This document shows, piece by piece, positions 8,449 through 17,574 of a stretch of DNA of 64,000 bases (position 1 is its first letter; every line of letters begins with the position of its first letter). Below the pieces are notes generated by a model that was not told the origin of the DNA, ran no database searches, and saw only the letters and a program-made list of their open reading frames with translations. Location of the stretch: positions 6,882,001 to 6,946,000 of the forward strand of contig NZ_CP098740.1 of assembly GCF_026167665.1 (NCBI RefSeq), in the 5' to 3' direction. The DNA comes from Streptomyces drozdowiczii. Its GTDB lineage: Bacteria > Actinomycetota > Actinomycetes > Streptomycetales > Streptomycetaceae. Both the position numbers and the translations under genes were made by a program.

Positions 8449-9653
8449 ACAGCGACACCACAACGGTGCGCGACCGCGCCCTGGCCGAGGTCGCCGACGC
8501 CGTGCGGACCCACGAGCAGAGCCTCGTCGCGCTGAGCCACAGCCTGCACGCCGAACCCGAGACCGCCATGCAGGAACACCGCTCGGCAGCCAAGACCGCG
8601 TCCATCGTCGAGGACGCCGGGTTCGAGGTCACCCGCGGAGTCGCCGGCCTGCCGACCGCCTTCGTCGCCACCCACGGGAACGGCGACCTGGTGGTGGCCC
8701 TGTGCGCCGAGTACGACGCGCTGCCCGACATCGGACATGCCTGCGGGCACAACGTCAACGGCGCCGCCTCGGTCGGCGCGGCCCTCGGCCTCGCCGCGGT
8801 CGCCGACCTCCTCGGGATCACCGTGAAGCTCGTCGGCACGCCCGCCGAGGAGGACATCGGCGGCAAGGCGCTGCTGCTGGAGGGCGGTGTCTTCGACGAC
8901 GTGGCCGCCGCCCTCATGGCGCACGCCGCACCGGAGGATTCCGTGGGCGCCTCCTCGCTGGCCATCGGCGCCTGGGACGTCGTCTACCGGGGCAGACCCG
9001 CTCACGCCGCGCTCGCCCCCTGGGAAGGCGTCAACGCCCTGGACGCGATCACCCTCGCCCACACCGCTGTGGGCCTGCTGCGTCAGCAACTGCCTCCAGG
9101 CACCCTGGTCCACGACGTCGTCTTCGAGGCCGGCCGCGCGGTCAACGTCATCCCCGATACGGCCCGCGCCCGCTACGAGCTGCGCGCCCGCACCACCGAG
9201 GACCTCGACCACGCCCGCCGCAAGGTGCGGGCCTGTCTGGAGGCGGCCGCGCTCGCCACCGGCGCGGAACTCGAACTCACGGCGCACGGAGCGGACTTCG
9301 CCGACCTGCGCCAGGACGAGTTCCTCACCGCGGCCTACACCCGTGCGGCCCGCTCCCTCGGCCGCGACCCAGTGGACCGCCGGGGCGAGGTCATGGCCTC
9401 CACCGACATGGGAAACGTCTCTCATGTGCTCCCCGCCCTCCACCCCACCATCGGCTACGACACCGGGGGCGCCCATCACCACGCCGCCCCCTTCGCCCGT
9501 GCCGGCAACTCCCCGGGTGCCGACCGCGCCGTACTCGACGCCGCAACCGCCCTCGCCCACGTCGGCGTGGAGCTGGCGACGGACACGGAGCAGAGGCGGC
9601 GCTGTCTTGCGCTTCTCGCCGACCGGCGACGAACGGAGGCAGCCTCCCCGTGA
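8445..9653 (+). CDS. M20-family amidohydrolase/metallopeptidase
   Basis: A 402-residue cytoplasmic hydrolase of the M20D/amidohydrolase type. Metal ligands and catalytic residues are visible: CAEYDALPDIGHACGHNVNG with the metal-binding GHACGHN, TPAEEDIGGK with the catalytic Glu pair, ALMAHAAP, and a late HHHAAPFA histidine cluster. The lid domain in the middle starts near YRGRPAHAALAPWEGVNALD. The GTG start at 8445 overlaps the transporter stop (GTGA) and has an excellent GGGAGGA ribosome site 5 bases upstream. Family members cleave N-acyl amino acids or small amides such as aminobenzoyl-glutamate. Confidence 0.88.
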   Translation: MNSDTTTVRDRALAEVADAVRTHEQSLVALSHSLHAEPETAMQEHRSAAKTASIVEDAGFEVTRGVAGLPTAFVATHGNGDLVVALCAEYDALPDIGHACGHNVNGAASVGAALGLAAVADLLGITVKLVGTPAEEDIGGKALLLEGGVFDDVAAALMAHAAPEDSVGASSLAIGAWDVVYRGRPAHAALAPWEGVNALDAITLAHTAVGLLRQQLPPGTLVHDVVFEAGRAVNVIPDTARARYELRARTTEDLDHARRKVRACLEAAALATGAELELTAHGADFADLRQDEFLTAAYTRAARSLGRDPVDRRGEVMASTDMGNVSHVLPALHPTIGYDTGGAHHHAAPFARAGNSPGADRAVLDAATALAHVGVELATDTEQRRRCLALLADRRRTEAASP

Positions 9654-9677
9654 CATGACGCGCCGGGCAACTCCCTC

Positions 9678-9944
9678 TCACTGGCACTCACACCTGACGA
9701 CGGAGCGGGCCCTCGGCCTTTCCGGCCGGGGGCCCGGCAGTCCGACCAGGATGCGGGCGCCGTCGTAGCCCTTGACCTTCTCGAACAGCATCGCCGGGCC
9801 CACCCTGGTCGGCCGCTGGACGGTGCCGCCGGCGCCGACGCGTTTGTAGACGTCGGCCAGTTCGCCGTACGGGTCGACGGGGTGGTCGGTGACCAGGCCG
9901 AGCTGGTCCAGGACGCGGGCCACGAGGTGGTCGGTCGCGGACAT
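9678..9944 (-). pseudogene. UbiD-family decarboxylase, N-terminal fragment
   Basis: About 80 codons matching the middle of the UbiD N-terminal domain: a short leader MSATDHLVARVLDQLGLV, then VDPYGELADVYKRVGAGGTV, QRPTRVGPAMLFEKVKGYDG and ARILVGLPG. UbiD enzymes use prenylated FMN and run to about 450-500 residues, so most of the protein including the catalytic Arg-Glu-Glu set is absent. The fragment ends beside the convergent M20 gene. Confidence 0.65.
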
Positions 9945-10062
9945 CGAACTCCTGCCCTCCGCACGCGCCAACGAGGCCCTGGACCGCCTCCGCCACAACG
10001 ACGTCCGCTACCGCTTCGTCCTCGACATGTCCGACCTGGACACCCTGCCCCGACCTAGCTAA
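9940..10062 (+). pseudogene. Zinc alcohol dehydrogenase (YahK/CAD-type), C-terminal fragment
   Basis: The last 40 codons of a medium-chain dehydrogenase: DIELLPSARANEALDRLRHN, then DVRYRFVLDMSDLD and a TAA at 10060. The pattern NEALxRLxxxDVRYRFVLDM is the conserved C-terminus of cinnamyl-alcohol-dehydrogenase-like enzymes. The upstream catalytic and Rossmann parts are missing. Its first codons lie over the start of the antisense UbiD fragment, so a deletion has joined two unrelated gene ends. Confidence 0.6.
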
Positions 10063-10783
10063 CCGCCCAGGTCCGAACACTTGGACTCGCAGGGAGAAGC
10101 ACCACCACCAGCACAACGCGATGAAGGCCGCGGTCGCGGGCACCACCGACCGCAACGAGCGGGTCACCCAGCACCGCCGGTCCGGCTGGGCACTCAACCA
10201 GGATGGGCATGTCCAGGGAGTCCCGCGTACGGGGCGCGGTGAGAGCCGCTGCGATGTCGAAGGCCGACGCCGACCCCGGTGTTTCCGGGGCGCCGTCGAC
10301 GCGCGGGGCGAAGCCGGCCCCGGGGGAAGCCATGCCGTCCGGGGCCCGGCTTTGGTTCAGGCTGCTCAATACCGGTGCGCTCGTGCGGAATCGGTCAGGG
10401 CAGGAAGTTCTGCTGCCACTGAAGGGAGCCCACGCTCTGCGCGGCGTCGGCGGGCGCTGCACGCCGGTGCGTACGGCCGGGCGGGCGTCGGCGACCTGGC
10501 CGGCGGTCACCTCGCCCTTCGAGGCGACCCTGACACCAATCCCTGAACGCGGAACGGTCTGGGTGCAACTGCTCGCGACTGGACAGCTTCGGAGTCGGTA
10601 TACACGGCGCCGTGGACCGTGCGGTGCGGCGCCGGTCATGGAATCGGACGGTTCCGGCTTGCATCCGTCATCCAGGGACACGGGTGCCCGAAGTGCAGGA
10701 CCACGCCGCCACGGAGCTGAACCACCTCCCGCCGCCGGGCGCGACGAAAGCAGCTCACGCACCCGCCGGTCGGGCCGCGATCC
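10063..10783. other. No supported gene
   Basis: Roughly 720 bases with open frames on both strands but no product I recognise, no good start with a ribosome site, and less regular codon bias than the neighbours. Probably decayed sequence. Confidence 0.4.
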
Positions 10784-10818
10784 AGGGCCTGTCCGGCGGA
10801 TCCAGCCGGACAGGCCCT
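10784..10818 (-). terminator. Hairpin terminator of the MHS transporter gene
   Basis: Perfect 14-bp arms at 10784-10797 and 10805-10818 with a 7-base loop. The hairpin begins at the TAG stop of the transporter on the minus strand. GC-rich without a clear U tract, as usual in Streptomyces. Confidence 0.75.
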
Positions 10819-12151
10819 AACCCATCGGCACCGGCTCCGGGTGCGTCGGTCGGGATCGTTCGGTTTCGGAAGCGCCGGAGGTCGCCGTGGCTGCGATGCC
10901 GAGGAGGACGGCGGCCACCACGCCGGCGATGAACCAGCCGGACGGGCCGTCCTTGCCGAGGCGGGTGGCCAGGAGTGGGGTGGTGCCGCCCAGGACGGCG
11001 CTGGTCAGTGCGTAGGGGAGGCCGATGCCCAGGGCGCGTACGCGGGGCGGGAAGATCTCGGCGAGCAGGGCGGGCAGGACCGTGGTGACGCAGACCAGGT
11101 AGACCACGCCGCTGCCGTAGGCGAGTAGCAGACTGGTGAACCGGCCGGTCATGGCGAGGTAGGCCCACGAGCCCCCGGTGGCGAAGAGCAGGCTCGCCAC
11201 GACCAGCAGCCGCCGTGGCCCGACCCGGTCGGCGAGCAGGCCGATCGGCACCTGGAGCAGGATCATCACAGCGGTGGCGCAGACCACGGCCCAGAACATC
11301 GTCCCCTCCGGAGCCAGCCGCTGCCCCATCGCCGGTATCACCGAGGTCCAGGTGCTGCCGACGGTCGCCATCCCGGCCACCAGTAGGACGGAGCGCAGGA
11401 CCTGTTGCCGGTGGGTGCGCAGGACCTCGCGCAGCGGGCTGCGGTCCTGACGGGAGCTCACCTCGCGCCGGAAGACCTCGCTCTCGGTGATCCGGCTCCG
11501 CAGCGCCAGCAGGACCAGACCGAGCACGCCGCCGATCAGGAACGGCACCCGCCAGCCCCAGGTCTCCATCGCCCCGGGACCCACCAGGCCGGTCAGCATG
11601 CCGCCGAGCATCGCGGCGGTGAACGCGCCCGCGGCGGTGGTGAGCGAGAACAGGCTGCCGTAGAGACCCCTGCGGCGAGGCGGGGCCAGTTCCATCAGGT
11701 ACGCCGCCGCGGCGGGCCACTCACCGCCGGAGGAGATGCCCTGGGCGAGCCGGGCGCAAAGCAGCAGTACCGGGGCGAGGATCCCGACCTGCTGGTACGT
11801 CGGGGCGCTCCCGACCAGGACCGAACCGGCCGTCATCAGGAGAATCGCCAGCAGCAGCGCCGGCTTGCGACCCCGGCGGTCCGCCAGTCGGCCCAGCAGC
11901 ACGCCGCCGAGCGGCCTGGCCAGCACACCCACCCCGAGCACCGCGAAGGCACCCAGCAGCGAGGTGGTCGGATCGGCGGAGGGAAAGAACCGCTCCGCGA
12001 AGAGCGGGGCGAACAGACCGTACGCCAGCCAGTCGAAGGACTCCACGAAGTTCCCGACCACGGTCGCGGTGACGGCGCGACGACGTGACCGCACGGCGTC
12101 GGCCGAAGAGGCGGGCAGCGTGCGGAGCGGGCTGGTCTCGGTGTGTGGCAT
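10817..12151 (-). CDS. MHS-family MFS transporter (metabolite:H+ symporter type)
   Basis: A 444-residue transporter resembling the ShiA/ProP metabolite-H+ symporter group: VVGNFVESFDWLAYGLFAPL in helix one, LGGVLLGRLADRRGRKPALL as the loop 2-3 motif, ARLAQGISSGGEWPAAAAYL in helix four and LLADRVGPRRLL in the second half. Family substrates include shikimate, citrate, alpha-ketoglutarate and osmolytes; the substrate here cannot be assigned. I chose the ATG at 12151 because GGGAG lies about 10 bases upstream; an ATG at 12190 adds 13 unconserved residues. A strong hairpin terminator sits at the stop. Confidence 0.85.
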   Translation of the reverse strand: MPHTETSPLRTLPASSADAVRSRRRAVTATVVGNFVESFDWLAYGLFAPLFAERFFPSADPTTSLLGAFAVLGVGVLARPLGGVLLGRLADRRGRKPALLLAILLMTAGSVLVGSAPTYQQVGILAPVLLLCARLAQGISSGGEWPAAAAYLMELAPPRRRGLYGSLFSLTTAAGAFTAAMLGGMLTGLVGPGAMETWGWRVPFLIGGVLGLVLLALRSRITESEVFRREVSSRQDRSPLREVLRTHRQQVLRSVLLVAGMATVGSTWTSVIPAMGQRLAPEGTMFWAVVCATAVMILLQVPIGLLADRVGPRRLLVVASLLFATGGSWAYLAMTGRFTSLLLAYGSGVVYLVCVTTVLPALLAEIFPPRVRALGIGLPYALTSAVLGGTTPLLATRLGKDGPSGWFIAGVVAAVLLGIAATATSGASETERSRPTHPEPVPMG

Positions 12152-12248
12152 GGGTGAGCTACTCCCGACGCGGACGATGTGAGGGCTCATGGTTCCGGGC
12201 CTCGCGTCCGCTGCCTACTTCTCGATTGCTCTCTCCCCGCCGCCGCGC

Positions 12249-12284
12249 CCCCTGGGCCCCGGTCCACCGACCGGGGCCCAGGGG
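12249..12284 (-). terminator. Hairpin terminator
   Basis: Perfect 16-bp arms at 12249-12264 and 12269-12284 around a 4-base loop, just beyond the 3' end of the minus-strand decarboxylase remnant and upstream of the transporter start. Confidence 0.75.
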
Positions 12285-12289
12285 CGTCG

Positions 12290-12800
12290 TCAGGGCTGGC
12301 TGCCGTACCCGTGCGCCACGATCCGCTCGACGCCTTTGGTGTAGTAGCGGCGGTCGGCCGGCAGCTCGGTGTCCAGGCAGCTGACGTAGCGGTTGTACAT
12401 GCTCAACCGTACCCTCCGCGCAGGCGGCGGCCACGGCCTTCTCCGGGACCGGGCGGGCGAACGCTGGACGTCGGCGGCAGCCCGCAGCAGGGCTCGCAGC
12501 TGCTCGGTGACCGGCGCGGTCTGCTCGTCGTTCAGGACGTCCGTCACCACCTCCTTGCCGGCGTCGAACTGCGCGGCGGCGAACGCGCCGTGCGAGTCGG
12601 AGGAGAACCGCGTCCGGTTGAGTTGGGAGACGTAGGCGGCTATCAGCTCGTGCTCTCCCCGGGGCAGCGGGCAGGGGCGGGCAGCAGGACGTTGACGAGC
12701 TGGTGCAGCGGCGCGGCGCTGTCGGGGCAGCCGGCCGGCAGACTGGCTGATGCCGGGGAGGTCGTTACCGATGCTGAGGTGCGGCACTGCACGTCGGATG
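12290..12800 (-). pseudogene. Carboxymuconolactone decarboxylase/AhpD-like protein, multiply frameshifted
   Basis: Consecutive pieces of a CMD-fold protein alternate between frames: PHLSIGNDLPGIS, then CPDSAAPLHQLVNVLL, then GEHELIAAYVSQLNRTRF and TDVLNDEQTAPVTEQLRALL, and finally MYNRYVSCLDTELPADRRYY to the stop. At least three frame changes and a small deletion near 12420 separate them. The family's catalytic Cys-x-x-Cys/His region is altered (FSSDSH where C..H is usual). The 5' part is fused to the remnant of the next gene. Confidence 0.6.
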
Positions 12801-12970
12801 CTCTCCGGTCCGTCTTCGGTGACGGCGCGCGCCTGCACACAGTGGTGGCGCAGGAACAGGAGTATCTCGGCCTGCTCCTCCGGGCTGTGGGTATCGAACC
12901 ACTCGATGCCCTGTGACATCGGGCGCAGTCCTTGGGCGAGTTCGTTGAGGATGAGGTCCCGCTCGGTCAT
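12785..12970 (-). pseudogene. DUF5958 protein, N-terminal fragment
   Basis: About 60 codons match the start of the DUF5958 family: NELAQGLRPMSQGIEWFD, PEEQAEILLFLRHHC and VQARAVTEDGPESIRRA. The family runs on for another 40-60 residues, but here the sequence switches directly to the adjoining decarboxylase remnant. The ATG at 12970 follows the DUF6000 stop by two bases, the original operon order. Function of the family is unknown. Confidence 0.6.
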
Positions 12971-12972
12971 GA

Positions 12973-13656
12973 TCAGCTCTCGCAGGCCAGCGAGGCGAAG
13001 ACCTCAGCGGTCTCGTCGACGAAAGCGCACAGTTGCTGCACGGCCTGCCGACAGTCATACGGGTCGAGAGCCGCCACGGCCCGGACTTCGAGCCATCGGT
13101 CCCAGGGACCGGCCGGGGCAAGGAACCGTGTCGTGTACTCGGAGCCGAGACTCTCATCGAGGTACAGGAGCGTCCCGAGGACGATTGCCTGGTCGTAGTC
13201 GAGGTCGGGACGCGACAAGTAGTGATCAAGGTATGCGCTGAGCAGTTCGGCATCCGCTGCAGTACCGAACTTCGCAAGGGCGACGCAGTATGCCGCGCCC
13301 GCATACGGCCCCTCGCTGGCCAGCAGGAGCCGGCCTATGAGCTCGCGGAACTCGGACCTGTGGGCCACAGCAACCAGCCAGGCGGCAGTCTTGCGCTCGC
13401 GCCATCCACCCTCGAAGAGGACGCCGAGCTCCGCCGGAGTGATTTCGTACGCAGCCTGAGCCAGATCCCGCACAAATGCGGAGCGCTCGACCGGGCTCAA
13501 CCGGAAAACGCTCCCGCCCAACCGAAGGTATCGCCGATCAGGCATGACGAACCGCCGAACCAGATCCTGCAACTCGGGATCGCTCTGGACATCACGCATA
13601 GCCGCATCCTGGCCCGGGACGGTACTCATGTGCCACAGGTTTGCCGACTGCCTCAA
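12973..13656 (-). CDS. DUF6000 family protein
   Basis: A protein of up to 227 residues, mostly helical. The conserved core reads GGWRERKTAAWLVAVAHRSE, LLLASEGPYAGAAYCVAL, KFGTAADAELLSAYLDHYLS and PDLDYDQAIVLGTLLYLD, which I associate with DUF6000, a HEAT-like actinobacterial family of unknown role that often sits beside DUF5958. ATGs at 13656, 13626 and 13599 are possible; the conserved part begins after the last. The gene looks intact although its operon partner at 12785-12970 is broken. Confidence 0.72.
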   Translation of the reverse strand: MRQSANLWHMSTVPGQDAAMRDVQSDPELQDLVRRFVMPDRRYLRLGGSVFRLSPVERSAFVRDLAQAAYEITPAELGVLFEGGWRERKTAAWLVAVAHRSEFRELIGRLLLASEGPYAGAAYCVALAKFGTAADAELLSAYLDHYLSRPDLDYDQAIVLGTLLYLDESLGSEYTTRFLAPAGPWDRWLEVRAVAALDPYDCRQAVQQLCAFVDETAEVFASLACES

Positions 13657-13661
13657 CGGAC

Positions 13662-13920
13662 CGTAGTTACTGGTTCAAAGAAGCCTGCATTTGCTGCCCC
13701 GTTCTCCAGTTGGATCCCCGCCAGCGGCCCCGCCGCATCGAGATCATCCAGAACCTCCGCGAGCGCATCACCGAAGCCCGCGGGAACGGCTGGCTCGGCG
13801 AGGCCGAAGGACTCCAGGTCAGTTTCGACTTCGTGATGGCCAAGCTCAACAGCCTCAAGCGGACCCCGACTGATGGCCGGCCGCAGCTGGGCCGCCCCGC
13901 CGGCAGGACATCGGCGGCAT
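13662..13920 (+). pseudogene. C-terminal remnant, probably of a phage-type integrase
   Basis: About 75 codons read ACICCPVLQLDPRQRPRRIE, then NLRERITEARGNGWLGEAEG and LQVSFDFVMAKLNSL. The C-x-x-C-P motif followed by a long charged helix with GWLGEAEGL is the C-terminal zinc-ribbon/helix part of tyrosine recombinases from actinobacterial integrative elements. No catalytic domain precedes it. The 3' end runs into an antisense gene fragment. Confidence 0.45.
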
Positions 13921-14044
13921 ACGGACCGCGGCCGCCCTCGTCGACTCTTGCTTCGACGAGGTCTTCGCCGTTGACCCAGAGCCGCACCTGCGCAGCGAAC
14001 CGGGGGCCCGGCGGCAGCACCCTTATCTCCAAATGATCGAACAT
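13895..14044 (-). pseudogene. N-terminal fragment of a conserved Streptomyces hypothetical protein
   Basis: About 48 codons with good codon bias: MFDHLEIRVLPPGPRFAAQV, then RLWVNGEDLVEARVDEGGRG and PYAADVLPAG. The sequence then loses coding character where it meets the integrase remnant on the other strand. Function unknown. Confidence 0.5.
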
Positions 14045-14235
14045 CAGACCACCCTACGGGGCGTGCTGATGTCGGCACGCGGGCCCAGTCGACGACTACC
14101 TCCACAGTGGCTCGCGCAGGGTGCCTGCCGTTCTCAGGCCCTGGCCCAACTTATGTGGAGTGGTTACGCTCTGTTACGCCTCCGGGCTGATGGCCTTCGT
14201 GACTCGTTGACGGACCTGTTTGGGATCATGCCCGC

Positions 14236-14733
14236 ATGGACTTCGACCTCGCCCCACCGAACGGCGTGGGCCCGTTGCGGATCGGTATGGATCGGCAATC
14301 GGCCAACGCGGCGCTGGACTCGCTCCGCGATCCCTCCGTGGTCTCGGAGTCCGACCGGCCGGGTCAGCACGTCTTTCGTCCCAGTGGACTGATGATCAGC
14401 ATCCACTGCTCGCGAGACATGCTCGAAGCCATTGAGCTCGAGAGGCCGTCGGCTCCGACAGACCGAGTCATCTTCCGGGACCTGGATGTGTTCGCGATCC
14501 CGGCCCGCAAGCTGGTGCAAGGCATGGGCGAGTACACCTCGATCGAGGAAGGCCCAGACGACCCGGCGTCCTTCGTCGCCTCCGATCTGCTCCTGAGCTT
14601 CTGGCGACCGTTCGCAGCCGACGACCAGCCAGAGGAAGAGCAGGGCTACTACTTCAGCTCGGTCCTGCTGGCAGAGCCTGGCTACTACGACACGCCTGCT
14701 CAGGCTGCAGAGCGACTCCAACAGAGTTCGTAA
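14236..14733 (+). CDS. Conserved hypothetical protein, possibly immunity-like
   Basis: A 165-residue acidic protein with no signal peptide or membrane segment. Recognisable stretches are GVGPLRIGMDRQSANAALDS, HVFRPSGLMISIHCSRDMLE and FVASDLLLSFWRPFAADDQP followed by an acidic run and YYFSSVLLAEPGYYDTPAQ. I have the impression of a widespread Streptomyces family encoded next to toxin remnants, but no tested function. The gene looks intact and stands alone among IS debris. Confidence 0.65.
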   Translation: MDFDLAPPNGVGPLRIGMDRQSANAALDSLRDPSVVSESDRPGQHVFRPSGLMISIHCSRDMLEAIELERPSAPTDRVIFRDLDVFAIPARKLVQGMGEYTSIEEGPDDPASFVASDLLLSFWRPFAADDQPEEEQGYYFSSVLLAEPGYYDTPAQAAERLQQSS

Positions 14734-14784
14734 CTGCCCCGTCAGGCTGCCAGCAGAACTCGTTTCCGCAGCAATGCGAAGCCA

Positions 14785-15075
14785 GCTCGAACCTGACCTG
14801 CTCGACGAACGTACGCCGCTCGCATGAGGCGTCATCACACATGAACCGTCGGACCCGCAGCCGCAGCACCACCCGCCGTCCAGCCACGGGAAGATCAGCG
14901 GGAAACCGCAGGTAGGAGTCGTGCACTCGCCCCGACCAGCTCCCGCAGCCCCGGCAGCGAGCCTTGACCGTCCGGAACCTGACACTGACTCAGATCACGT
15001 TGCCGTCCTCCTGCACCGACACCACCCTAATCTCCGAAGTCGACAGGAAGATCAGCTCTTCCAGCTGGAGCAGTA
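14785..15075 (-). pseudogene. ISL3-family transposase, N-terminal zinc-finger fragment
   Basis: Two frames give the start of an ISL3 transposase: LLQLEELIFLSTSEIRVVSV with QEDGNVI, then RTVKARCRGCGSWSGRVHD, SYLRFPADLPVAGRRV and RRFMCDDASCERRTFVEQV. The CxxC...CxxxxC pattern is the family's N-terminal zinc finger. A frameshift lies near 14990 and everything after the finger, including the DDE domain, is gone. Confidence 0.7.
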
Positions 15076-15129
15076 CCTCGCGCACAGCCAGAACCATCGC
15101 CACGAACCTCACCGTCGCCAGCCATTTCC

Positions 15130-15475
15130 AGACGATCTCGGAAAACGCACCGGAAAGAAACGAATCGGCCGGCAGACCCGGCTCGCTCAGGACCGCAGCC
15201 GTCTTCCAGGCGTAGGCATGGGAGCCGTCGGAGACGAGCAGCTTGAAGCCGCCTGTGTCAGCGGCGGAGGTGACAGCGCGGTCCTGCGACGACTTCCATC
15301 CCTCGCCGAACTTCGTGTCGGGACTGTGCACCCCGCCGCCGGGGGTGCTCGGGGCGGGCTTGGCCGCAGCCGTCGGCGTGGTCGCGGCGGCGGGCAGCGA
15401 GGGCAGGAATCCCCCGCCAAGGCGGTACACGCCACGATGGTCGCGGCCCGCCATCGGGAAGGTCTTCTGTATATC
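15130..15475 (-). pseudogene. N-terminal remnant of a secreted protein
   Basis: Reading two frames joined at the C run 15411-15415 gives a signal peptide (ending TIVACTALAG then GFLPSLPAAATTP), a Pro/Ala linker and DTKFGEGWKSSQDRAVTSAA followed by GFKLLVSDGSHAYAWKTAAV. This resembles the N-terminus of large secreted Streptomyces proteins of unknown role. The sequence changes abruptly after LSEPGLPAD, beside the ISL3 fragment. The frame break again needs one extra base in a five-C run. Confidence 0.45.
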
Positions 15476-15824
15476 AATCGAGTCTCCACGGACGTGTGCG
15501 GGAGAAGGCGTGCTCCGGACGCGGGCATGCCAGAGTCACCGCCGGGCCGCACACGGCGGTCCGGCGGTGAAGTCGTCGGCGAAGACAGGTGCGGCAGCAG
15601 CGCAGAAAGGCGCCGGCCCGCGCGTTTCTGAAAGCGCTGGGCCAGCACCTGCCGCAGGAGACGGCAGCATCTTCCGACGGGCGCTGCCGTGTGCCGCCGT
15701 TCGCGGCCTGGCTCAGGCGGTTGTTTCCTTCCACGCGCTGGTGCACATGCCGCCCATGAGTCCGCCCGTGGCCGTCCCGGACCACTCGCCCAGACACGCC
15801 TCAGGCCGATGTGCGTGCCTTCAG

Positions 15825-16040
15825 CCAGATCGAGGTTGACGCAGTGATCCCAGTTCCAGCTGATCAACATGGACCGGCTTCGTCGTGGGAGCCGTGGCGG
15901 CAGGCCACTGGTATTCGACCAGAGGCATATAAACAGCGGAACACGGTGGAACGCTGCATCAACCGCTTGAAACAGTGGCGGGGGCTCGCGACCGGCTACG
16001 AGAAGACCGCGACGGTCTACGTCCACCAAGCCCGCTTGCC
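15825..16040 (+). pseudogene. IS5-family transposase, C-terminal fragment
   Basis: About 70 codons matching the end of an IS5-type transposase: AVIPVPADQHGPASS, then AYKQRNTVERCINRLKQWRG and LATGYEKTATVYV. The RNxVERxINRLKxWR motif contains the catalytic Glu. No N-terminal half is present. It ends at the convergent membrane protein gene. Confidence 0.65.
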
Positions 16041-16057
16041 GGGTCCGCACGCCGTGT

Positions 16058-16672
16058 TCAGGAGCCGACGGGCGGTGCCGATACTCCTGTCGGTGCTGCG
16101 AGTTCCTTTTCGATGCGGGGGAGTCGCTCGATGTTGCGCCGCTGGGTGAGGAGTGCGGGTATCAGCAGCGCGGAGGCCAGCAACAGCACGATCCCGAGGG
16201 CGAGTTCCTCGAGCACCAAGGACACGACGCCGCCGGCGGCGAAGGCGGCCATCATGGCGGGCAGCACCCAGCGCCTGCCCTTCGTCAGTGCACGCTGCTG
16301 TTTCCGCACGAGCGCGGCCATGGCCTTTCGGGCCTGCGGATCGCGGGGAATGTGACCCTGGCGCAGCCACCGACCGACGATCGGCACCTGCCACGGGCTC
16401 AGTCCGGTCTCTTCGGCAATCTGTCGACGCACACGCCTGCCGTTCCACCACGAGGCGATCACCGCACCGAGGCCGCCACCGATTCCCCCGTTGTTCGGAT
16501 GCCCGAGTGTGACGCTCAGTGCGACGTTCAGGGCGATGGCCACCCCGGAAGTGATGAGCACGATGAGCCCCACCTGCACCCAAGCCCGGTCGTTCCAGCG
16601 GCGCTCGGACTCCCAGTCGACCGGCTCATCCGGCCTTCCGTCCACCGCACTTCGCAGGTCTTCGGTCATCAT
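16058..16672 (-). CDS. Membrane protein of unknown function
   Basis: A 204-residue protein: a hydrophilic N-terminus, a hydrophobic helix at about 32-55 (VQVGLIVLITSGVAIALNVA), a glycine-rich stretch GGIGGGLGAVIASWW, a basic middle segment and two closely spaced helices near 143-185 (LPAMMAAFAAGGVVSLVLEE and LALGIVLLLASALLIPALL). I chose the ATG at 16672 because AGGGGGG directly precedes it; ATG 16669 is next to it. No family recognised. Confidence 0.6.
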   Translation of the reverse strand: MMTEDLRSAVDGRPDEPVDWESERRWNDRAWVQVGLIVLITSGVAIALNVALSVTLGHPNNGGIGGGLGAVIASWWNGRRVRRQIAEETGLSPWQVPIVGRWLRQGHIPRDPQARKAMAALVRKQQRALTKGRRWVLPAMMAAFAAGGVVSLVLEELALGIVLLLASALLIPALLTQRRNIERLPRIEKELAAPTGVSAPPVGS

Positions 16673-17149
16673 CCCCCCTGGGCGCACTGCACGATGGACC
16701 GGTACTGGCCGGTCCCTATTGCAGACGTCTGCCCGACGGGTGCCTTCACATGTATGAACGCTTTCTTCCGCATGTGAATGTGAATCGTCTCGGCGGCAGT
16801 TAGGGCCTCTCGTTCGAATCATGCGAGGCTCGTGGGCTTCGACACCGCGCCTAGCTAGCTGCCCTCCCCACCCGCACTCAGTACCCGGTGAGGCGGCATG
16901 AGGTCCGCGAGGGACTCCTTTTGGGGCGAGGGGCTATGGCTGCCGACGATGTCCGCGAACTGGGTCTCCAAGGCCGCCGCGTCGACCCACCGGTCCCGAG
17001 CTTCTGTCACTGTCGGACAAGCTGCTCCTCGCGCTCGCTCAGGTCAGCTGCGCTCCGTCCGCGACATCCGCGACGGTAAATGCGACGTCTACCAGGTAGC
17101 CGCACGCATCCGCACCTGGCACATCTGACCACCCCGACCAGCGGCATCA
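16673..17149. other. No supported gene
   Basis: About 480 bases with no convincing gene. Just upstream of the membrane protein gene the sequence is locally AT-richer (around 16740-16790) and could hold its promoter. The rest looks like decayed coding sequence. Confidence 0.35.
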
Positions 17150-17560
17150 CAGAACAACGCCATCGCGAAATTCGCGTGGCTCGGACGTGAGCGGCTGGGA
17201 CTGCTGCAGGTGAAGTAAGGCGCCATTGTGCTGCACGCGTGCATTGGCCCGAGGAGGTCCGCGGCTCCGAGTCCCTCGCGCCGAAGCCGGTGGAGGTGGA
17301 CGAGTCGCAGATCGAGCAGGCCGTCCAGCTTGTCGAGTCCATGACCACCGACGACATCGCCCAGTTCCGGGACCGCTACCGCGACGCCCTGGAGGAGCTG
17401 ATCGAGGCGAAGTCCGAGGGTAAGGAGCGGGCCGAGGGCGGCGGGGCGGGAGTCCGGCAAGGTCATTGACCTGATGGCGGCCCTGAACGCCTCCGTCGTA
17501 GCAGCGCGGGAAGGCCGCGGCGAGAGCGGCGAGGACGCCACCGTCGCCGCAGGTCGTGCT
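17150..17560 (+). pseudogene. Ku-family DNA end-binding protein, C-terminal remnant
   Basis: The C-terminal part of bacterial Ku, the non-homologous end-joining protein: IAKFAWLGRERLGLLQVK, HWPEEVRGSESLAPKPVEVD, QIEQAVQLVESMTTDDIAQF and KVIDLMAALNASVVAA. It is broken three ways: a TAA at 17216-17218 replaces a Glu codon, one base is missing near 17239 before HWPEE, and one base is missing near the G run at 17448-17450. The N-terminal DNA-encircling half is absent. A functional Ku presumably exists elsewhere. Confidence 0.75.
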
Positions 17561-17574
17561 CGGGCGGCCGCTCC

